A stretch of DNA of 64,000 nucleotides from Streptomyces sp. NBC_01754. Lineage in GTDB: Bacteria > Actinomycetota > Actinomycetes > Streptomycetales > Streptomycetaceae. Below the pieces are notes generated by a model. That model saw only the letters and a program-made list of their open reading frames with translations, was not told the DNA's origin and did no database searches. The stretch is from assembly GCF_035918015.1 (NCBI RefSeq), contig NZ_CP109132.1:1116001-1180000 (forward strand), read 5' to 3'. Below are positions 47,625-58,684 of the stretch, one piece after another (position 1 is the stretch's first letter; each line of letters opens with the position of its first letter). Position numbers and translations under genes: made by a program.

Positions 47625-49393
47625 GCGGGTCCTCCCCGGTCTGCTGCCCGACGGGCCGGCGGGTCGATCCAGTGCCGCCGGCGCCGGAACGGATAGGCGG
47701 GCAGCGTGCAGACCCGTCCCGGGCGGTCCTTGAGGTAACTCGTCCAGTCGGTGTCCTCACCGCTCAGCCAGGAGCGGGCGGCCGCGTGCAGCTCCGGTCC
47801 GGCCCCGCCCGGCAGCGGTGGCGCCCCCCGCGCTCCCGCCGCGGCCTGCCGCAGGGCCGCCGCCGCCTCGGCGGGCTCGCGGGCGGCGACCGCCACGCGG
47901 TGCGGCAGGACCCGGCGGCCGGTGGCCAGGGTGTAGGCGACGTCGGCCAGGCACGGGCCGGGGCCGGCGTTCTCCAGATGCCCGGCGAGCCGTCGGCAGG
48001 CCTCGAGGAGTGCCGCCGGGGAATGCGCGGAGAGCGGCAGCAGCTGCCAGTCGCCCGCCGGTGCCGGGGCGGGTGGGGCGGCCTGTTCCAGCACCACGTG
48101 CGCGTTGCTGCCGCCCAGCCCGAACGAGCTCACCCCCGCCAGCCGGCTGCCACCGCGCGGCCAGGGCCGCAGTGTCCGCGGCACGGTGAACGGACCGGTC
48201 CCGAGCCCTAGTTCGGGGTGGGGTTCACGGAAGTGCACATGGGCGGGGACACTGCCCTCGCCGACGGCGCGGACGGCGGCCACCAGTCCGGCGACTCCCG
48301 ACGCCGCGTCCAGGTTGCCGATGTTGGCCTTGGCGGTGCCGAGGGCGCAGGACCCGGCGGGTGACGCGCCGGCCGCCCGCCAGACCTGGTGCAGGGCGGC
48401 GAGCTCGATGGCGTCGCCGAGGACCGTGGCGCTGCCGTGCGCCTCCAGATAGCCGAGCTCGTGCGGGCTCACCTCGGCGCGGGCGAGTGCCTCGGCCACC
48501 ACCGCCGCCTGGCCGTCCGCCCCCGGCGCCGCGAAACCGGCGCGGTGGGCACCGTCGTTGTTCACCGCCCAGCCGCGCAGCACGGCGTGCACACGGTCGC
48601 GGTCCGGGTCGACGTCGGCGTAGCGTTTGAGCACCACCGCGGCGCTGCCGGTGGAGTACCCGGTGCCGGCGGCCGCCGTGTCGAAGGCCCGGCACCGCCC
48701 GTCCGGTGAGACCAGTCCCTCGGGCGTGTGCCGGTGGCGTGGGAAGGAGACGCTCGCGCCACCGGCGACGGCGAGGTCGCAGCCGTAGTCGAGGAGGCTC
48801 TGCGCGGCGACGCAGACGGCCGTGAGCGAGCTGGAGCACGCGGTCTGGACGGCCATCGCCGGCCCGCGCAGGCCGAGCCGGTACGCGACCTGCGCGGGCA
48901 GGTAGTCGGCGCCGGGGCGGGTGGCGAGCTGTGCCTCCCAGTCGTCCGGGCCGCCGCCCCGGACCGCGGGGTTGCCGAGCAGGTGGAAGAGGAAGTACCG
49001 GTTGGTGGAGACGCCGGTGAAGACCCCGACGTCGCCGTCGTACCGCCGCGGATCGCAGCCGGCGTCCTCCAGCGCCGTCCAGGCCGACTCGAGGAACAAC
49101 CGGTGCTGGGGGTCGAGCAGCGGGGCGTCGCGGGCGTCGAAACCGAACAGTTCCGCGTCGAACCCGGCGACGCCGTCGAGCACCCCGCCCGGCAGCACCC
49201 CGCCGGACCGCACCAGCGTCGGATCGGCCGACAGCCCCGGGCCGACGCCGAGTTGCCGCAGCTCCGCCTCGGTGTAGTCGTGGACCGCGTCGACGCCGTC
49301 GCGCAGCAGTCGCCAGAACTCCGGCACGCTGTCCGCGCCGGGGAACCGGCCGGCGAGGCCGACGACGGCGACGCGGTCGTCGTACTCGCTCAC
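47621..49393 (-). CDS. Stand-alone polyketide ketosynthase, no AT, altered active site
   Basis: The 590-aa protein begins VSEYDDRVAVVGLAGRFPG and carries a type I KS: nucleophile in VQTACSSSL (about Cys 185) and a first His in YLEAHGSATVLGD (about 318). The usual second His of NIGH is Asn here, in KANIGNLDAASG (about 359). After the KS come the linker (LLPLSAHSPAALLEACRRL) and a post-AT-like tail (LPAYPFRRRRHW), but the AT domain between is missing and there is no ACP. It could work with a trans AT, or perform a condensation without the normal decarboxylation. GTG start; overlaps both neighbours by four bases. Confidence 0.82.
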   Translation of the reverse strand: MSEYDDRVAVVGLAGRFPGADSVPEFWRLLRDGVDAVHDYTEAELRQLGVGPGLSADPTLVRSGGVLPGGVLDGVAGFDAELFGFDARDAPLLDPQHRLFLESAWTALEDAGCDPRRYDGDVGVFTGVSTNRYFLFHLLGNPAVRGGGPDDWEAQLATRPGADYLPAQVAYRLGLRGPAMAVQTACSSSLTAVCVAAQSLLDYGCDLAVAGGASVSFPRHRHTPEGLVSPDGRCRAFDTAAAGTGYSTGSAAVVLKRYADVDPDRDRVHAVLRGWAVNNDGAHRAGFAAPGADGQAAVVAEALARAEVSPHELGYLEAHGSATVLGDAIELAALHQVWRAAGASPAGSCALGTAKANIGNLDAASGVAGLVAAVRAVGEGSVPAHVHFREPHPELGLGTGPFTVPRTLRPWPRGGSRLAGVSSFGLGGSNAHVVLEQAAPPAPAPAGDWQLLPLSAHSPAALLEACRRLAGHLENAGPGPCLADVAYTLATGRRVLPHRVAVAAREPAEAAAALRQAAAGARGAPPLPGGAGPELHAAARSWLSGEDTDWTSYLKDRPGRVCTLPAYPFRRRRHWIDPPARRAADRGGPA

Positions 49394-51348
49394 CGCCGCC
49401 CCTTCCCTTCGCGGCGGGCCCGGCGCGCGGCCCGTTCGGTGACCCGGCGCAGACCGGGCGCGGTGGCGGGGGCGGTGGCGGGGGCGGCGTCCCCGTCGAG
49501 GTGGCGGGCCAGCGCGGCGACGGTCGGATGCCGGTACATCTCCAGCAGGGGCACCGGTACACCGAGGCCGTCCCGCAGCAGCCGCTGCACATCGGCCATC
49601 AGGAGCGAATCGCCGCCCAGGTCGAAGAAGTTGGCGTCCGTGACGACAGCCGGTGCCTTCAGGACCGTGGCCCACGCCCGGGCTATCGCCTCCTCGGTGG
49701 CGGTAGACGGCTCCGGTCCCCGGCCCACGGGCCGGGGTGCCCGGGGATCGGGCAGTGCCCGGGTGTCCACCTTCCCCGTACTGGTCAGCGGCAGAGCGTC
49801 GAGGACGGTCAGCAGGCGCGGCACCAGGTGCTCCGGTACCTGGGCCGACAGCCGGCGGCGCAGCTCGCCGGGATCGAGCCGGGTGCCCGCGACGGGCTGC
49901 ACATGGCCCAGCAGTTCCGTGCGGCCGGTGTCGTCGGTCCGGGCGACCGCCACCGCCCGCAGCACGCCGGGCAGTGCCGCGAGGTGGTACTCGACCTCGC
50001 CGAGTTCGACGCGGATGCCGCGGATCTTCACCTGGCGGTCCAGCCTGCCCAGATACGCCAGCCTGCCGTCCGGCAGCCTGCGCCCCAGGTCGCCGGTGCG
50101 GTAGCTCGGCACGCCGCGTCCGGTGCCGTCGCGGCCGAACCGCTCGGCGGTCAGCTCGGGCGCCTGCCAGTAGCCCGGTGCGACGTACGGGCTGCGGATG
50201 ACGATCTCCCCCTCGTCGGCCGCCGGTTCGCCCCCGGGACCGAGGAGCGAGACCTCGTACCCGGCCAGCGGGTAGCCGATGGGCAGGACGTCGTGCTCGA
50301 GCTCGGCGTCCGGCGGCAGATGGTCCTGAACGGCGAAGCTGGCCTCGGTGGCCCCGTACCCGTTGACGAACACGCAGTCCGGCGCGAAGTGCGCGCGGCA
50401 GCGCAGGGCGTCGTGCCGGGTCACGGTCTCGCCGCCGAGCACCACCGCGCGGACCGTGTCCAGGCGCCGCTCCCCGAGCGCGTCGACCAGGTAGCGGTAC
50501 ACGGTCGGTGTGCAGTGCAGGACCGTCGTCCCCCGGTCGGCCAGGGCCTCGGCGAGATGGGCCGGGCCGTGCCGCCGCACGTCCACGAGGACGGCCGCCG
50601 CCCCGGCGAGCAGTGCCGCGAAGGTGTCGGTCACCGCCATGTCGAAGCCGAAGGAGGACACCACGCTCAGCCGGTCCGCAGGTGTGAGGCGGAAGTTCTC
50701 GATGTGGTTGGCGACTCCGTGCAGGACGTTGCGGTGGGTCTGCGGCACGCCCTTCGGCCGGCCCGTGGAACCGGAGGTGCAGAGCAGGTAGGCGAGGTCG
50801 TCGGGGCGGGCACGCTGCCCGGCGGGGCGGACGTCCGGTCCGCCCGTACCGGCCGGGTCCGGGGGCTCCACCACGCGCAGTGGTTCGTCCCGCAGCCGGT
50901 TCGCCAGGCCGGTCCCGTCGGCGACCACGAGGTCGATACCGGCGAGCGCGACGAGCTGGGCCAGGCGCGGTACGGGATGGCCCGGGTCCAGCGGTACGTA
51001 GCATCCGCCGGCGGACAGGACGCCCAGGATCGCGGCCACGGTCTGTGGTGAGTGGTCCAGCAGGATGCCGACACGGTCACCGTGCCGGATGCCGGCGGCC
51101 CGCAGCGCGGCCGCCGTCCGGTCCGCCGCGTCCGCCAGCACGCGGTACGTCCACGGTTCGCCCTCGCCGAGCACGGCCGGGGCGTCGGGCCGCCGGGCGG
51201 CCTGTGCCGCGAAGGCCGCCGGGATCGTCTCCCCGCCGGCGAGCGGCCGGTACCCGGTACCCAGCCGGTGCCGGTCGGCGAAGGGCACGGGCGGCCCCCC
51301 GTCCGGTCGCGGAGGCGGCCCCGGGTCGTGCGGAGTCGTCGCGGTCAT
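49390..51348 (-). CDS. NRPS module: adenylation-PCP
   Basis: The 652-aa protein holds an adenylation domain (YLLCTSGSTGRPKGVP core A3; GYGATEASF core A5; YRTGDLGRRL core A7; ILGRLD-like core A8 YLGRLDRQVKIRG; LTSTGKVDTRAL core A10 with the catalytic Lys). A carrier domain with the phosphopantetheine serine follows in FFDLGGDSLLMAD (about residue 585). The pocket has Asp in SFGFDMAVTD, so an alpha-amino acid is likely, but the residue cannot be named. No condensation domain is attached, so its PCP-bound amino acid may be passed to the ketosynthase, next in the operon. Confidence 0.92.
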   Translation of the reverse strand: MTATTPHDPGPPPRPDGGPPVPFADRHRLGTGYRPLAGGETIPAAFAAQAARRPDAPAVLGEGEPWTYRVLADAADRTAAALRAAGIRHGDRVGILLDHSPQTVAAILGVLSAGGCYVPLDPGHPVPRLAQLVALAGIDLVVADGTGLANRLRDEPLRVVEPPDPAGTGGPDVRPAGQRARPDDLAYLLCTSGSTGRPKGVPQTHRNVLHGVANHIENFRLTPADRLSVVSSFGFDMAVTDTFAALLAGAAAVLVDVRRHGPAHLAEALADRGTTVLHCTPTVYRYLVDALGERRLDTVRAVVLGGETVTRHDALRCRAHFAPDCVFVNGYGATEASFAVQDHLPPDAELEHDVLPIGYPLAGYEVSLLGPGGEPAADEGEIVIRSPYVAPGYWQAPELTAERFGRDGTGRGVPSYRTGDLGRRLPDGRLAYLGRLDRQVKIRGIRVELGEVEYHLAALPGVLRAVAVARTDDTGRTELLGHVQPVAGTRLDPGELRRRLSAQVPEHLVPRLLTVLDALPLTSTGKVDTRALPDPRAPRPVGRGPEPSTATEEAIARAWATVLKAPAVVTDANFFDLGGDSLLMADVQRLLRDGLGVPVPLLEMYRHPTVAALARHLDGDAAPATAPATAPGLRRVTERAARRARREGKGRR

Positions 51349-52448
51349 CCGGTCCCACCGTTCCCTTCCGGTACGGCGGACGGTCCCGCCGGTGTGCGGC
51401 GCAGGCGCTCGCGCAGCGTGAGCAGCCTCCGGCAGACGTCCGGTATCCGCTCGACCGGGAACTCCTCGGGTTCCCGGCCCTGTCCGGCCTCGGCCAGCGC
51501 CGCCGCCGCGGCCGGGGCGAACCTGACCCGCCCGCCCTCGACGACCACCCCGTCGGCCCGCGACCACCGCTGGTTGGCGGCCACCGCCTCGGCCCGGCCC
51601 AGTCCGGCCGGCAGGCGCAGCGTCAGGCGGCCGCCGCTGATCCTCACCGGGTAGCCGCCGGGCAGACCGGCCACACCGGGCAGGCTGGTGTCCAGATCCG
51701 ATCCGCTCGCCAGCGCGTCGACCAGCATCGCCCCCGCCTGCCCGGTCACCTGGTTGAGGGCAGGCCGGTCGCAGGCTCGCTGCGCGGCCAGCGCCTCGGT
51801 GACCCCGTCCAGCGGCTCGTCGTCCAGCCAGCCGAGGGCCTCGCCCGCCGGGCCCGGCGGGTTGAGGTGCACATGGTGGCCGATCACCCGCAGCCGGCGC
51901 TGGTCGGGCAGACCGAGCCGGGCCTGAAGACTCGCGGCCAGCAGGGCGACGTTGCCGATACCGCACAGCACCGGCACCCCCGAGGCGGCCAGCACCGGGT
52001 TGACCGCGTCCGGGAAGCAGGCGTTGACGAACCAGGAGCCGCTCTCGGCCGCGGCCCGGCCGGCCACCACGGCGAGGTCCGCCTGAAGGGGGAGGGTGAG
52101 ACCGAAGCCGCTGCGCCCGAGGAGGGCGGTCCAGGCCGAGGGCGCCCCGCGACGCTCCCAGGGCGACTGGTGGGACGCGCACAGCAGCACACCGTCCGGT
52201 GCCTCCTGACGGACCACCTCGGGCAGCGCGGCCCGCAGGTCCGGCCCCGTGGTCCGCGGCCGGAAGCCCACCGCGCGACCGGCCAGCGCGGCACGCGTAC
52301 CGGCCAGCCCGCACAGATGGCCGGCGCTCTCCCCGCGCGCCGCCACGACCACCCGCAGCGGCGGACCGGCCGCCGTCGCCAGGGCGGCGCAGACGGAGGC
52401 GGCCAGAGAACCGCTGCCGATCACCAGGACCGTGGGCACCGCCGTCAT
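51345..52448 (-). CDS. NAD(P)-binding dehydrogenase-like protein
   Basis: The 367-aa protein starts with a Rossmann nucleotide loop (VLVIGSGSLAASVCAAL). It continues with VCGIGN-like VPVLCGIGNVALLAASLQ, HHVHLNPPGP and ALNQVTGQAGAMLVDAL. The layout recalls octopine/saccharopine or malate-type dehydrogenases, but no close family is recognised. First gene of the minus-strand biosynthetic operon, overlapping the A-PCP start by four bases. A likely role is making or reducing an unusual precursor. Confidence 0.65.
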   Translation of the reverse strand: MTAVPTVLVIGSGSLAASVCAALATAAGPPLRVVVAARGESAGHLCGLAGTRAALAGRAVGFRPRTTGPDLRAALPEVVRQEAPDGVLLCASHQSPWERRGAPSAWTALLGRSGFGLTLPLQADLAVVAGRAAAESGSWFVNACFPDAVNPVLAASGVPVLCGIGNVALLAASLQARLGLPDQRRLRVIGHHVHLNPPGPAGEALGWLDDEPLDGVTEALAAQRACDRPALNQVTGQAGAMLVDALASGSDLDTSLPGVAGLPGGYPVRISGGRLTLRLPAGLGRAEAVAANQRWSRADGVVVEGGRVRFAPAAAAALAEAGQGREPEEFPVERIPDVCRRLLTLRERLRRTPAGPSAVPEGNGGTG

Positions 52449-52724
52449 CGCACCCGGGCCCGTCCGTGCGGTCCCTCGGTCGCGAAAGTGATCTTCGGTA
52501 TCGGCACGGCTGGATAGTAACGCGTCACCGGCCGCGCCGGAGGCCCTCGAGGCAAGGTATCCGAACCCTTCCCAAGCACCGGTGGCGTGGTTAGCATGCC
52601 CACTCAGTGCGAGATCAACTAAGCCCTGGCCTACGGGTGTTCCTGGCGACCGTGTGGTGTCGGCGGCGAACGGCCGGACATCTGTGGGCGTTTTCCGGGG
52701 GAGCCAGGGTTGAGGGTGTCGCCG
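52449..52724. promoter_or_regulatory. Divergent control region of the biosynthetic cluster
   Basis: These 276 bases separate the two divergent biosynthetic operons and must hold both promoters. AT content rises around 52510-52530 and 52590-52625 (TAGTAACG, GTTAGCATG), consistent with promoters. No clear palindrome or regulator gene is seen. Confidence 0.5.
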
Positions 52725-55100
52725 ATGTCAGCGCCCGCCGTGTACGGCGCCGGCCAGGAGCCGGTCGGGCTGGCCGAACTGCCCGGAACCCGCTGGCAGG
52801 TGTGGCGCGACGCCGTCCTGCGCTCCACCGGGTTCCCGGCGGAGGGCCTGCGCCTGTTCGCCTCCCCCGACGCCGCCTCGGCCGCCGAGGCGCGTCTCGC
52901 CGGAGACATCGACGAGGCCGGCTACCGGGCGGCCTTCGGACAGGCCGCCGCGGTCACCGGGGCCCGGCTGTACGAGATAGCGGGCGACCCCCTCTTCCGC
53001 GAGGCGATCACCTGGCAGAACCCCGGTGTGCTGGCGTCCCTGGACGGGCTGCGCGCGGCCGGCCCCGACGCCCCGCCGGACCGCAAGACCCGCCGCCGGC
53101 AGGCGGTGGTGGCCCGCTACTGGCAGCGCTACTGCGCCAAGAACGACACCATCGGCTTCTTCGGCCCGGTGTGCTGGGTCCGGCTGACCGACGACGAGGC
53201 CGTGGTGTCGGCCCGTCCGGGTCCCGGGCTGGTGACCGGGCGTCAGGTGTACTTCGAGTGGTGGGCCCTGGCCGCGTTCGCGGACCGGCTGGCCCGCGAT
53301 CCCCGCTTCCGGCCGCACCTGCCCGTGGCGTTGCAGCCCCACCTCTCCGTACGGGGAGGGATGCTGCACCGCCCCGTGACCCCGCCCGCGGAACTCACCC
53401 CGGCCGAGGCGGCCCTGCTCGGCCTGCTGACCGGGCCGCGCCCGGCCGCCGGGCTGGTGGACGAGCTGGTCGCGGACAGCGGCAACCCCGTCCGCCGCCG
53501 CGCGGACGGGTTCGTGCTGCTGGAGCGCCTCACCGAGCGCGGCGTGCTGCGCTGGGGCATCGACCTGCCGCTGAACCTCACCGCCGAACCGACCCTGCAC
53601 GCGGCCATCGACGCGATCGGCGATCCGGCCGCCCGCGCGGCCGCCCGCGAGGAGTTCGGCCGACTGGACGCCGCCCGCGCGGCGCTGGCCGCCGCGGCCG
53701 GCGACCCGGCCGCCCTGCACACCGCGGCGGTCCGGCTGGACGAGGTGTTCACCGAGCTGACCGGGCTCGACAGCCGCCGCAGGGCGGGGCAGACGTACGC
53801 CGGACGCACGTTGTGCCACGAGGACTCGGTGCGCGACCTGGAGCTGTCGTTCGGCCGGTCACTGCTGGAGGAGCTGGCGCCCGCACTCGACGTGCTCCTC
53901 ACGGCCGCGCGCTGGCTCAGCCACGCCCTCGCGTCGGCGTACCGGCAGGCGCTGCGGGAGGTGTACGCCGACCTGTGCGCCGACCTCGGCACCCGGGAGG
54001 TACCACTGGGCGATCTGCGCTATCTCGCCCACGGCCTGTTCTTCGGCACCGGCCGGCGGCCGGTCGACGACGTCGTGGCCGCCTTCGCCGGCCGGTGGGC
54101 CGAGCTGACGGGCGGGACCGGGCCGGCACCGGACACCCGGCGGCTGCGGCTGCGCTCCTCCGAGCTGTCCGCCCGGGCCGCCGAGCTGTTCGACGCGCCG
54201 GGGCCCGGCTGGTCCACGGCCCGTATCCACAGCCCGGACCTGCAGATCGCCGCGCCGAGTCTGGAGAGACTGGCCGCCGGTGACTACACGGTGGTGCTCG
54301 GCGAGCTGCACGCGGCCTATCTGACACTGTGCACCGGCGTGTTCAGCCGGGCCCACCCCCGGCCGGGCGCCCTGCGCTCCGCGATCGACCGGGATCTCGG
54401 GAAGGACCGGGTGCAGCTGCTGCTGCCGGAGGACTTCCCCCGGATGACCGCCCGGGTCGCCGATCTGCTGTGGTCGCCGGACAACTGGCAGCTCGGCTTC
54501 GCGCCCGCGCCCGGCGCCGAGCACTCCCGGCTGCTCCCGGTCACCGCGCTGACGGTGACGGAGCGGGACGACGACCTGGTGGCGCTCCACGCCGACGGGC
54601 GGGAGTGGCCGCTGCTGGAGCTGTTCGCCGACTTCCTGTCCATGCACACGGCGGACGCCTTCAAGCTCGTCGCGGCCGGAGCGCACACCCCCCGGGTGTC
54701 GATCGACCGGCTCGTCGTGGAGCGCGAGACCTGGCGCAGCACGGTCGGGGCGACGGGACTGGCGACGGCCAAGGGCTATGCCGAGCGGTATCTCGCGGCC
54801 CGGCGCTGGGCGTCGGAACTCGGCCTGCCGGACCGGGTGTTCATCCGCCTCGGCACCGAGCTCAAGCCGACGTACGCGGATCTGACCAGCCCGCCGCTGG
54901 TGTACTCGCTCGCGTCCATGATGCGCCGGGCCGGTCTGGACGCGGGCCCCGGCGTCGAGGTGGTGGTCACGGAGGTGCTGCCGCTCCCGGAGGACACCTG
55001 GGTACCGGACGCCGCCGGCCGCACCTACTACTCGGAGCTGCGCGTGCAGGTCCGCGATCCGCTCGTGCCGCCGCACGCGGTGGGGAGCGCCGATGTCTGA
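52725..55100 (+). CDS. LanB-like tRNA-dependent enzyme (glutamylation domain only)
   Basis: The 791-aa protein matches the N-terminal domain of lantibiotic dehydratases. [20 protein letters not shown] near residue 130 is the family's R-x-K-x-T-P-x-G-like signature. [33 protein letters not shown] and [14 protein letters not shown] also fit. It lacks the C-terminal SpaB-type elimination domain, and no such gene follows. Full LanB enzymes add glutamate from glutamyl-tRNA to Ser/Thr and then remove it. Without elimination, such proteins can act as aminoacyl-tRNA ligases (PEARL type). ATG at 52725 follows GAGGG; a TTG at 52710 is also possible. Its last eight bases overlap the NRPS start. Confidence 0.8.
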   Translation: MSAPAVYGAGQEPVGLAELPGTRWQVWRDAVLRSTGFPAEGLRLFASPDAASAAEARLAGDIDEAGYRAAFGQAAAVTGARLYEIAGDPLFREAITWQNPGVLASLDGLRAAGPDAPPDRKTRRRQAVVARYWQRYCAKNDTIGFFGPVCWVRLTDDEAVVSARPGPGLVTGRQVYFEWWALAAFADRLARDPRFRPHLPVALQPHLSVRGGMLHRPVTPPAELTPAEAALLGLLTGPRPAAGLVDELVADSGNPVRRRADGFVLLERLTERGVLRWGIDLPLNLTAEPTLHAAIDAIGDPAARAAAREEFGRLDAARAALAAAAGDPAALHTAAVRLDEVFTELTGLDSRRRAGQTYAGRTLCHEDSVRDLELSFGRSLLEELAPALDVLLTAARWLSHALASAYRQALREVYADLCADLGTREVPLGDLRYLAHGLFFGTGRRPVDDVVAAFAGRWAELTGGTGPAPDTRRLRLRSSELSARAAELFDAPGPGWSTARIHSPDLQIAAPSLERLAAGDYTVVLGELHAAYLTLCTGVFSRAHPRPGALRSAIDRDLGKDRVQLLLPEDFPRMTARVADLLWSPDNWQLGFAPAPGAEHSRLLPVTALTVTERDDDLVALHADGREWPLLELFADFLSMHTADAFKLVAAGAHTPRVSIDRLVVERETWRSTVGATGLATAKGYAERYLAARRWASELGLPDRVFIRLGTELKPTYADLTSPPLVYSLASMMRRAGLDAGPGVEVVVTEVLPLPEDTWVPDAAGRTYYSELRVQVRDPLVPPHAVGSADV

Positions 55101-58100
55101 GGCCGTGCCGGAGCACTGGGGCAGGGGGGAGCCGCTCGCGGCCGCCGCTCCGAACGTGCCGCGGGCGGTCCTGGCCGCGGCACGGCGCCGGCCCGGCGCG
55201 ATCGCCGTGCGGCAGGGCCGCCGTACGGTGACCTACGCCGAACTGGCCGCCTCGGCCGGCGAGCTCGCCCGGACGCTGCGTGCCCTCGGCGTCGGTCCCG
55301 AGTCCACGGTCGGTGTGTGCGGCCGGCGCCGGCCGCACACGATCGCGGCGATGCTGGGCGTGATGCTCGCGGGCGGTGCCTATGTGCCGCTGGATCCGAC
55401 GCACCCCCGTGACCGGTTGCTGGCCGTCCTGGACGACGCCGGTGCGGAGCTCACGGTCGTCGACGCCGAGGGCCGCGCGCTGCTCGCCGACGCGGCGCCG
55501 GACCGGCTGTTCGTGACCGCACCGGCCGCCGGCCCCGCCTCCCCGCCCCGTCCGGCCCCGGTCGCCGAGGCCCCGGACGACCCGGCACTGGACGCCCTGT
55601 CCCCGGACAACCCGGCGTACGTGATCTACACCTCCGGATCGACCGGTGCCCCGAAGGGCGTGGTCGTCACCCACCGCAGCGTGACGGCGTTCCTGACGGC
55701 CTCCGCGCACCGGTTCGGGATCGGTACGGACACGATCGCCCTGGCCACCGCGTCGTTCGGCTTCGACGTGAGCGTCCTGGAGGTCTTCACCACGCTGGCC
55801 GCCGGCGGCACCGTCGCCCTGGTCCCGGAGGCCGACCGCCGTTCACCGGAGCGGCTCGGCCGCTTCGCCGCCGCCCATCACGTCACCTGGGCCGCCCCGC
55901 CGGTGTCGATGCTGCCGCTGCTGGACCCGGCCGACTTCGCCGCGCTGCGGGTGCTCGTGGCGACCGCCGAACCGGTGGCGCCCGGTCAGGTGCGGCGCTG
56001 GGCGGGCACCGCCGAGGCGCCGAGGCTGCGCTTCGTCAACGCCTACGGCCCGACGGAGACCACGGTGGAGGCCACCGCCCACGACGCCGCCGGCGACTGG
56101 ACCCGGCCGGTGCCGATGGGCCGCCCGCTGCCGAACCTGCGCGTGTACGTGGTGGGCGCGGACCTGCGCCCGGCGCCCGTCGGCACGGCCGGTGAGCTGT
56201 GGGTCGGGGGCACCGGGCCGGCCCGCGGATACCTCGGGCGGCCGGGCCTGACCGCGCGGTGGTTCGTCGCCGACCCCTTCTCCGGATCGGGCGGGCGGCT
56301 CTACCGCACCGGCGATCTGGCCCTCTGGGAACCGGACGGAACCCTGCGCTACCTCGGCCGCGCCGACCGGCAGTTGAAGGTGCGCGGTCACCGCGTCGAG
56401 CCCGGGGAGGTGGAGGCCGCCCTGACCGGCCACCCCGAGGTCCGTCAGACGGTCGTCGATCTGGTCCCGACCGCGTCGGGACCGGTGCTGACGGCGTTCC
56501 TGACGCCCGCGCGGGCACCGTCGGACGCGGCCCTGCGCGAGCACTGCGTCCGGCTGCTGCCGGCGGCCATGGTGCCCGCGCGTTTCGTCCGGCTCGACGC
56601 GCTGCCGCGCAACGCGTCGGGCAAGACCGACCGGGCGGCGCTGCGCGGACTGGCGTCCACCGCGACCGCGGAACCCGGTGAGGGCTGGCGGCCGGACAGC
56701 GAGGCGGCGGCCGTGGTCGCCCGGGCCTGGGCCGACGTGCTGGGCGTGCCGGTGCGCTCCGGCGGCGACACCTTCTTCGACGCCGGCGGCCACTCCCTCG
56801 GCGCGATGCGGCTGGTCGCCCGGCTCCGGGCCGACCTGGACCGGGACGTACGGATCGAGGACGTCCTGCGCGGGCGTACGGTCGACGGCATCGCCGCCGC
56901 CCTGGCGGCCGCCGCGCCGGCCGGCCGGGAGCTGACGCGCGGTAATCCGCCGGCGCTGTCGGCGGCGCAGCGGCGGCTGTGGTTCCTCGACCAGCTCACG
57001 GTGGGCAGCGGCGCCTACAACATCGCGCTGGCGCAGCGTCTGCGCGGCCCGCTCGACCGAGCGGCGCTCCGGTCCGCCCTGGCCGAGGTCGCCCGGCGCC
57101 ACGAGGTGCTGCGCTGGCGGATACCGACCGTCGACGGGGCGCCGTCCGTGGTGGCCGACCCGCCCGGCGACATCCCCCTGCCCGTCACCGATCTGGCGGA
57201 GCTGCCGGCGGCGGAGCGGGCCGGTGCCCTCGCCGGACATCTCACGCGGGCCGCCGGGGCCCGTTTCGACCTGGCCGCCGACCGGCTCTGGCGGGCCCGC
57301 CTGCTCCGGGTCGGCGAGGACGAGCACGTGCTGGCGGTCACCGCCCACCACGCCGTCTTCGACGGCTGGTCGCAGGGACTGTTCCTGCACGACCTGGGCA
57401 CGGCCTACGCGCGCCGGGCGGCCCCGCTGCCACCCGCCGCGGCCTCGTTCGCCGACTACGTGGCCTGGCGGTCGGACCGGGCGGACCGCCGCGCCGACAC
57501 CGATCTGCGCTGGTGGCTGGAGCACCTCGACGGTGTGCCGCCCGTGCTGGAACTGCCCGGTGACCACCCCCGCCCGGCCGAACAGACCTTCCGCGGCGGG
57601 CGCGTGGAGACACTCCTCGGGGCGGGGACCACCGCGGCGGTGCACGCGCTGGCCCGGGACTGCGGGGCGACGCCGTCGGCGGTGCTGCTGGCCGTGCTCG
57701 GCCAGCTCGCCGGACGGCTCTCCGGGCGCGAGGACCTGGTCATCGGCACGCCCGCGGTGGACCGCCGGCACCCGGCGTTCCTGGATCTCGTGGGCTTCTT
57801 CATCGAGGTGGTGCCGCTGCGGCTGCGCCCGGCCGCCGACCGGAGCTTCCGGGCGCAGGTGCGGGACACCCGGGAGGAGCTGCTCGACGCCCTGGCCCAC
57901 CCCGAGGCACCCGTCGAACGCCTGGTGGAGGCGCTGCGGCTGCCCCGGGACGCGTCCCGCCAGCCGCTGGTCCAGGTGCTGTTCAACGCCTACAACTTCC
58001 CGCAGCCGCGGCTCGAACTGCCCGGTCTGGACGTCACGGCGGAGCCCGTACCCGTGCCCGGGGCCCCGTTCGACCTGACCGTCTACGCCGCCGAGACCGA

Positions 58101-58647
58101 CGGGCGCTACCGGATCGAACTCGTCCACAACACCGACCGCTTCACGACCACCCGTGCCGAACGGCTCCTCGCCGCCTACGTACACCTGCTGGAGGGTTTC
58201 CTCGGCGCCCCGGACCGCCCGGCCGGGGAGACCCGCCTCGACCCGTACGCCGATCTGTTCGAGGGCACGACCGCCGGGCCCGCGCCGGCCGTACCGCCGC
58301 CCCTGCCGGCCCCCTCCTCGCTCCCGGCCCCCGGCGGCGGCACGGAGGCGGCCGTCCTGGCCGTCTGGCGGCAGGTCCTGGAGCGTGAGGACGTCGAGGC
58401 CACCGACAACTTCTTCGACGTCGGTGGGACGTCACTGCTGCTCGTGACCGTACGGCAGCGACTCGAGGACGCGCTCGGCCGGCATCTGAGGGTCGTGGAC
58501 CTGTTCCACCACCCGAACGTCCGGGCGCTCGCCGCCCACCTCGACGGTGCCGCACCGGCCGCCGGTGCGGACCGCGGCACCGGCCGGGGCCGGGCACGCC
58601 GCCGCCGAGCCCCGGACCGTGCCGCTCGCCGGCGTGGTCCGAACTGA
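55093..58647 (+). CDS. NRPS: A-PCP-C-PCP
   Basis: The 1184-aa protein has an adenylation domain (about 1-515; [60 protein letters not shown]). PCP1 follows (Ser in [12 protein letters not shown], about 566), then a condensation domain (about 615-1040) with [11 protein letters not shown], the HHxxxDG catalytic motif at about 752, and PCP2 (Ser in [12 protein letters not shown], about 1115). PCP1 donates or accepts in the internal C domain while PCP2 holds the other unit. Activated residue not predictable. The arginine-rich tail ends it. It overlaps the LanB-like gene by eight bases and precedes a PKS, 37 bases away. Confidence 0.93.
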   Translation: MSEAVPEHWGRGEPLAAAAPNVPRAVLAAARRRPGAIAVRQGRRTVTYAELAASAGELARTLRALGVGPESTVGVCGRRRPHTIAAMLGVMLAGGAYVPLDPTHPRDRLLAVLDDAGAELTVVDAEGRALLADAAPDRLFVTAPAAGPASPPRPAPVAEAPDDPALDALSPDNPAYVIYTSGSTGAPKGVVVTHRSVTAFLTASAHRFGIGTDTIALATASFGFDVSVLEVFTTLAAGGTVALVPEADRRSPERLGRFAAAHHVTWAAPPVSMLPLLDPADFAALRVLVATAEPVAPGQVRRWAGTAEAPRLRFVNAYGPTETTVEATAHDAAGDWTRPVPMGRPLPNLRVYVVGADLRPAPVGTAGELWVGGTGPARGYLGRPGLTARWFVADPFSGSGGRLYRTGDLALWEPDGTLRYLGRADRQLKVRGHRVEPGEVEAALTGHPEVRQTVVDLVPTASGPVLTAFLTPARAPSDAALREHCVRLLPAAMVPARFVRLDALPRNASGKTDRAALRGLASTATAEPGEGWRPDSEAAAVVARAWADVLGVPVRSGGDTFFDAGGHSLGAMRLVARLRADLDRDVRIEDVLRGRTVDGIAAALAAAAPAGRELTRGNPPALSAAQRRLWFLDQLTVGSGAYNIALAQRLRGPLDRAALRSALAEVARRHEVLRWRIPTVDGAPSVVADPPGDIPLPVTDLAELPAAERAGALAGHLTRAAGARFDLAADRLWRARLLRVGEDEHVLAVTAHHAVFDGWSQGLFLHDLGTAYARRAAPLPPAAASFADYVAWRSDRADRRADTDLRWWLEHLDGVPPVLELPGDHPRPAEQTFRGGRVETLLGAGTTAAVHALARDCGATPSAVLLAVLGQLAGRLSGREDLVIGTPAVDRRHPAFLDLVGFFIEVVPLRLRPAADRSFRAQVRDTREELLDALAHPEAPVERLVEALRLPRDASRQPLVQVLFNAYNFPQPRLELPGLDVTAEPVPVPGAPFDLTVYAAETDGRYRIELVHNTDRFTTTRAERLLAAYVHLLEGFLGAPDRPAGETRLDPYADLFEGTTAGPAPAVPPPLPAPSSLPAPGGGTEAAVLAVWRQVLEREDVEATDNFFDVGGTSLLLVTVRQRLEDALGRHLRVVDLFHHPNVRALAAHLDGAAPAAGADRGTGRGRARRRRAPDRAARRRGPN

Positions 58648-58684
58648 ACAGCACCGCCCGGCTTCCGCACTCGGAGAGGCAATC

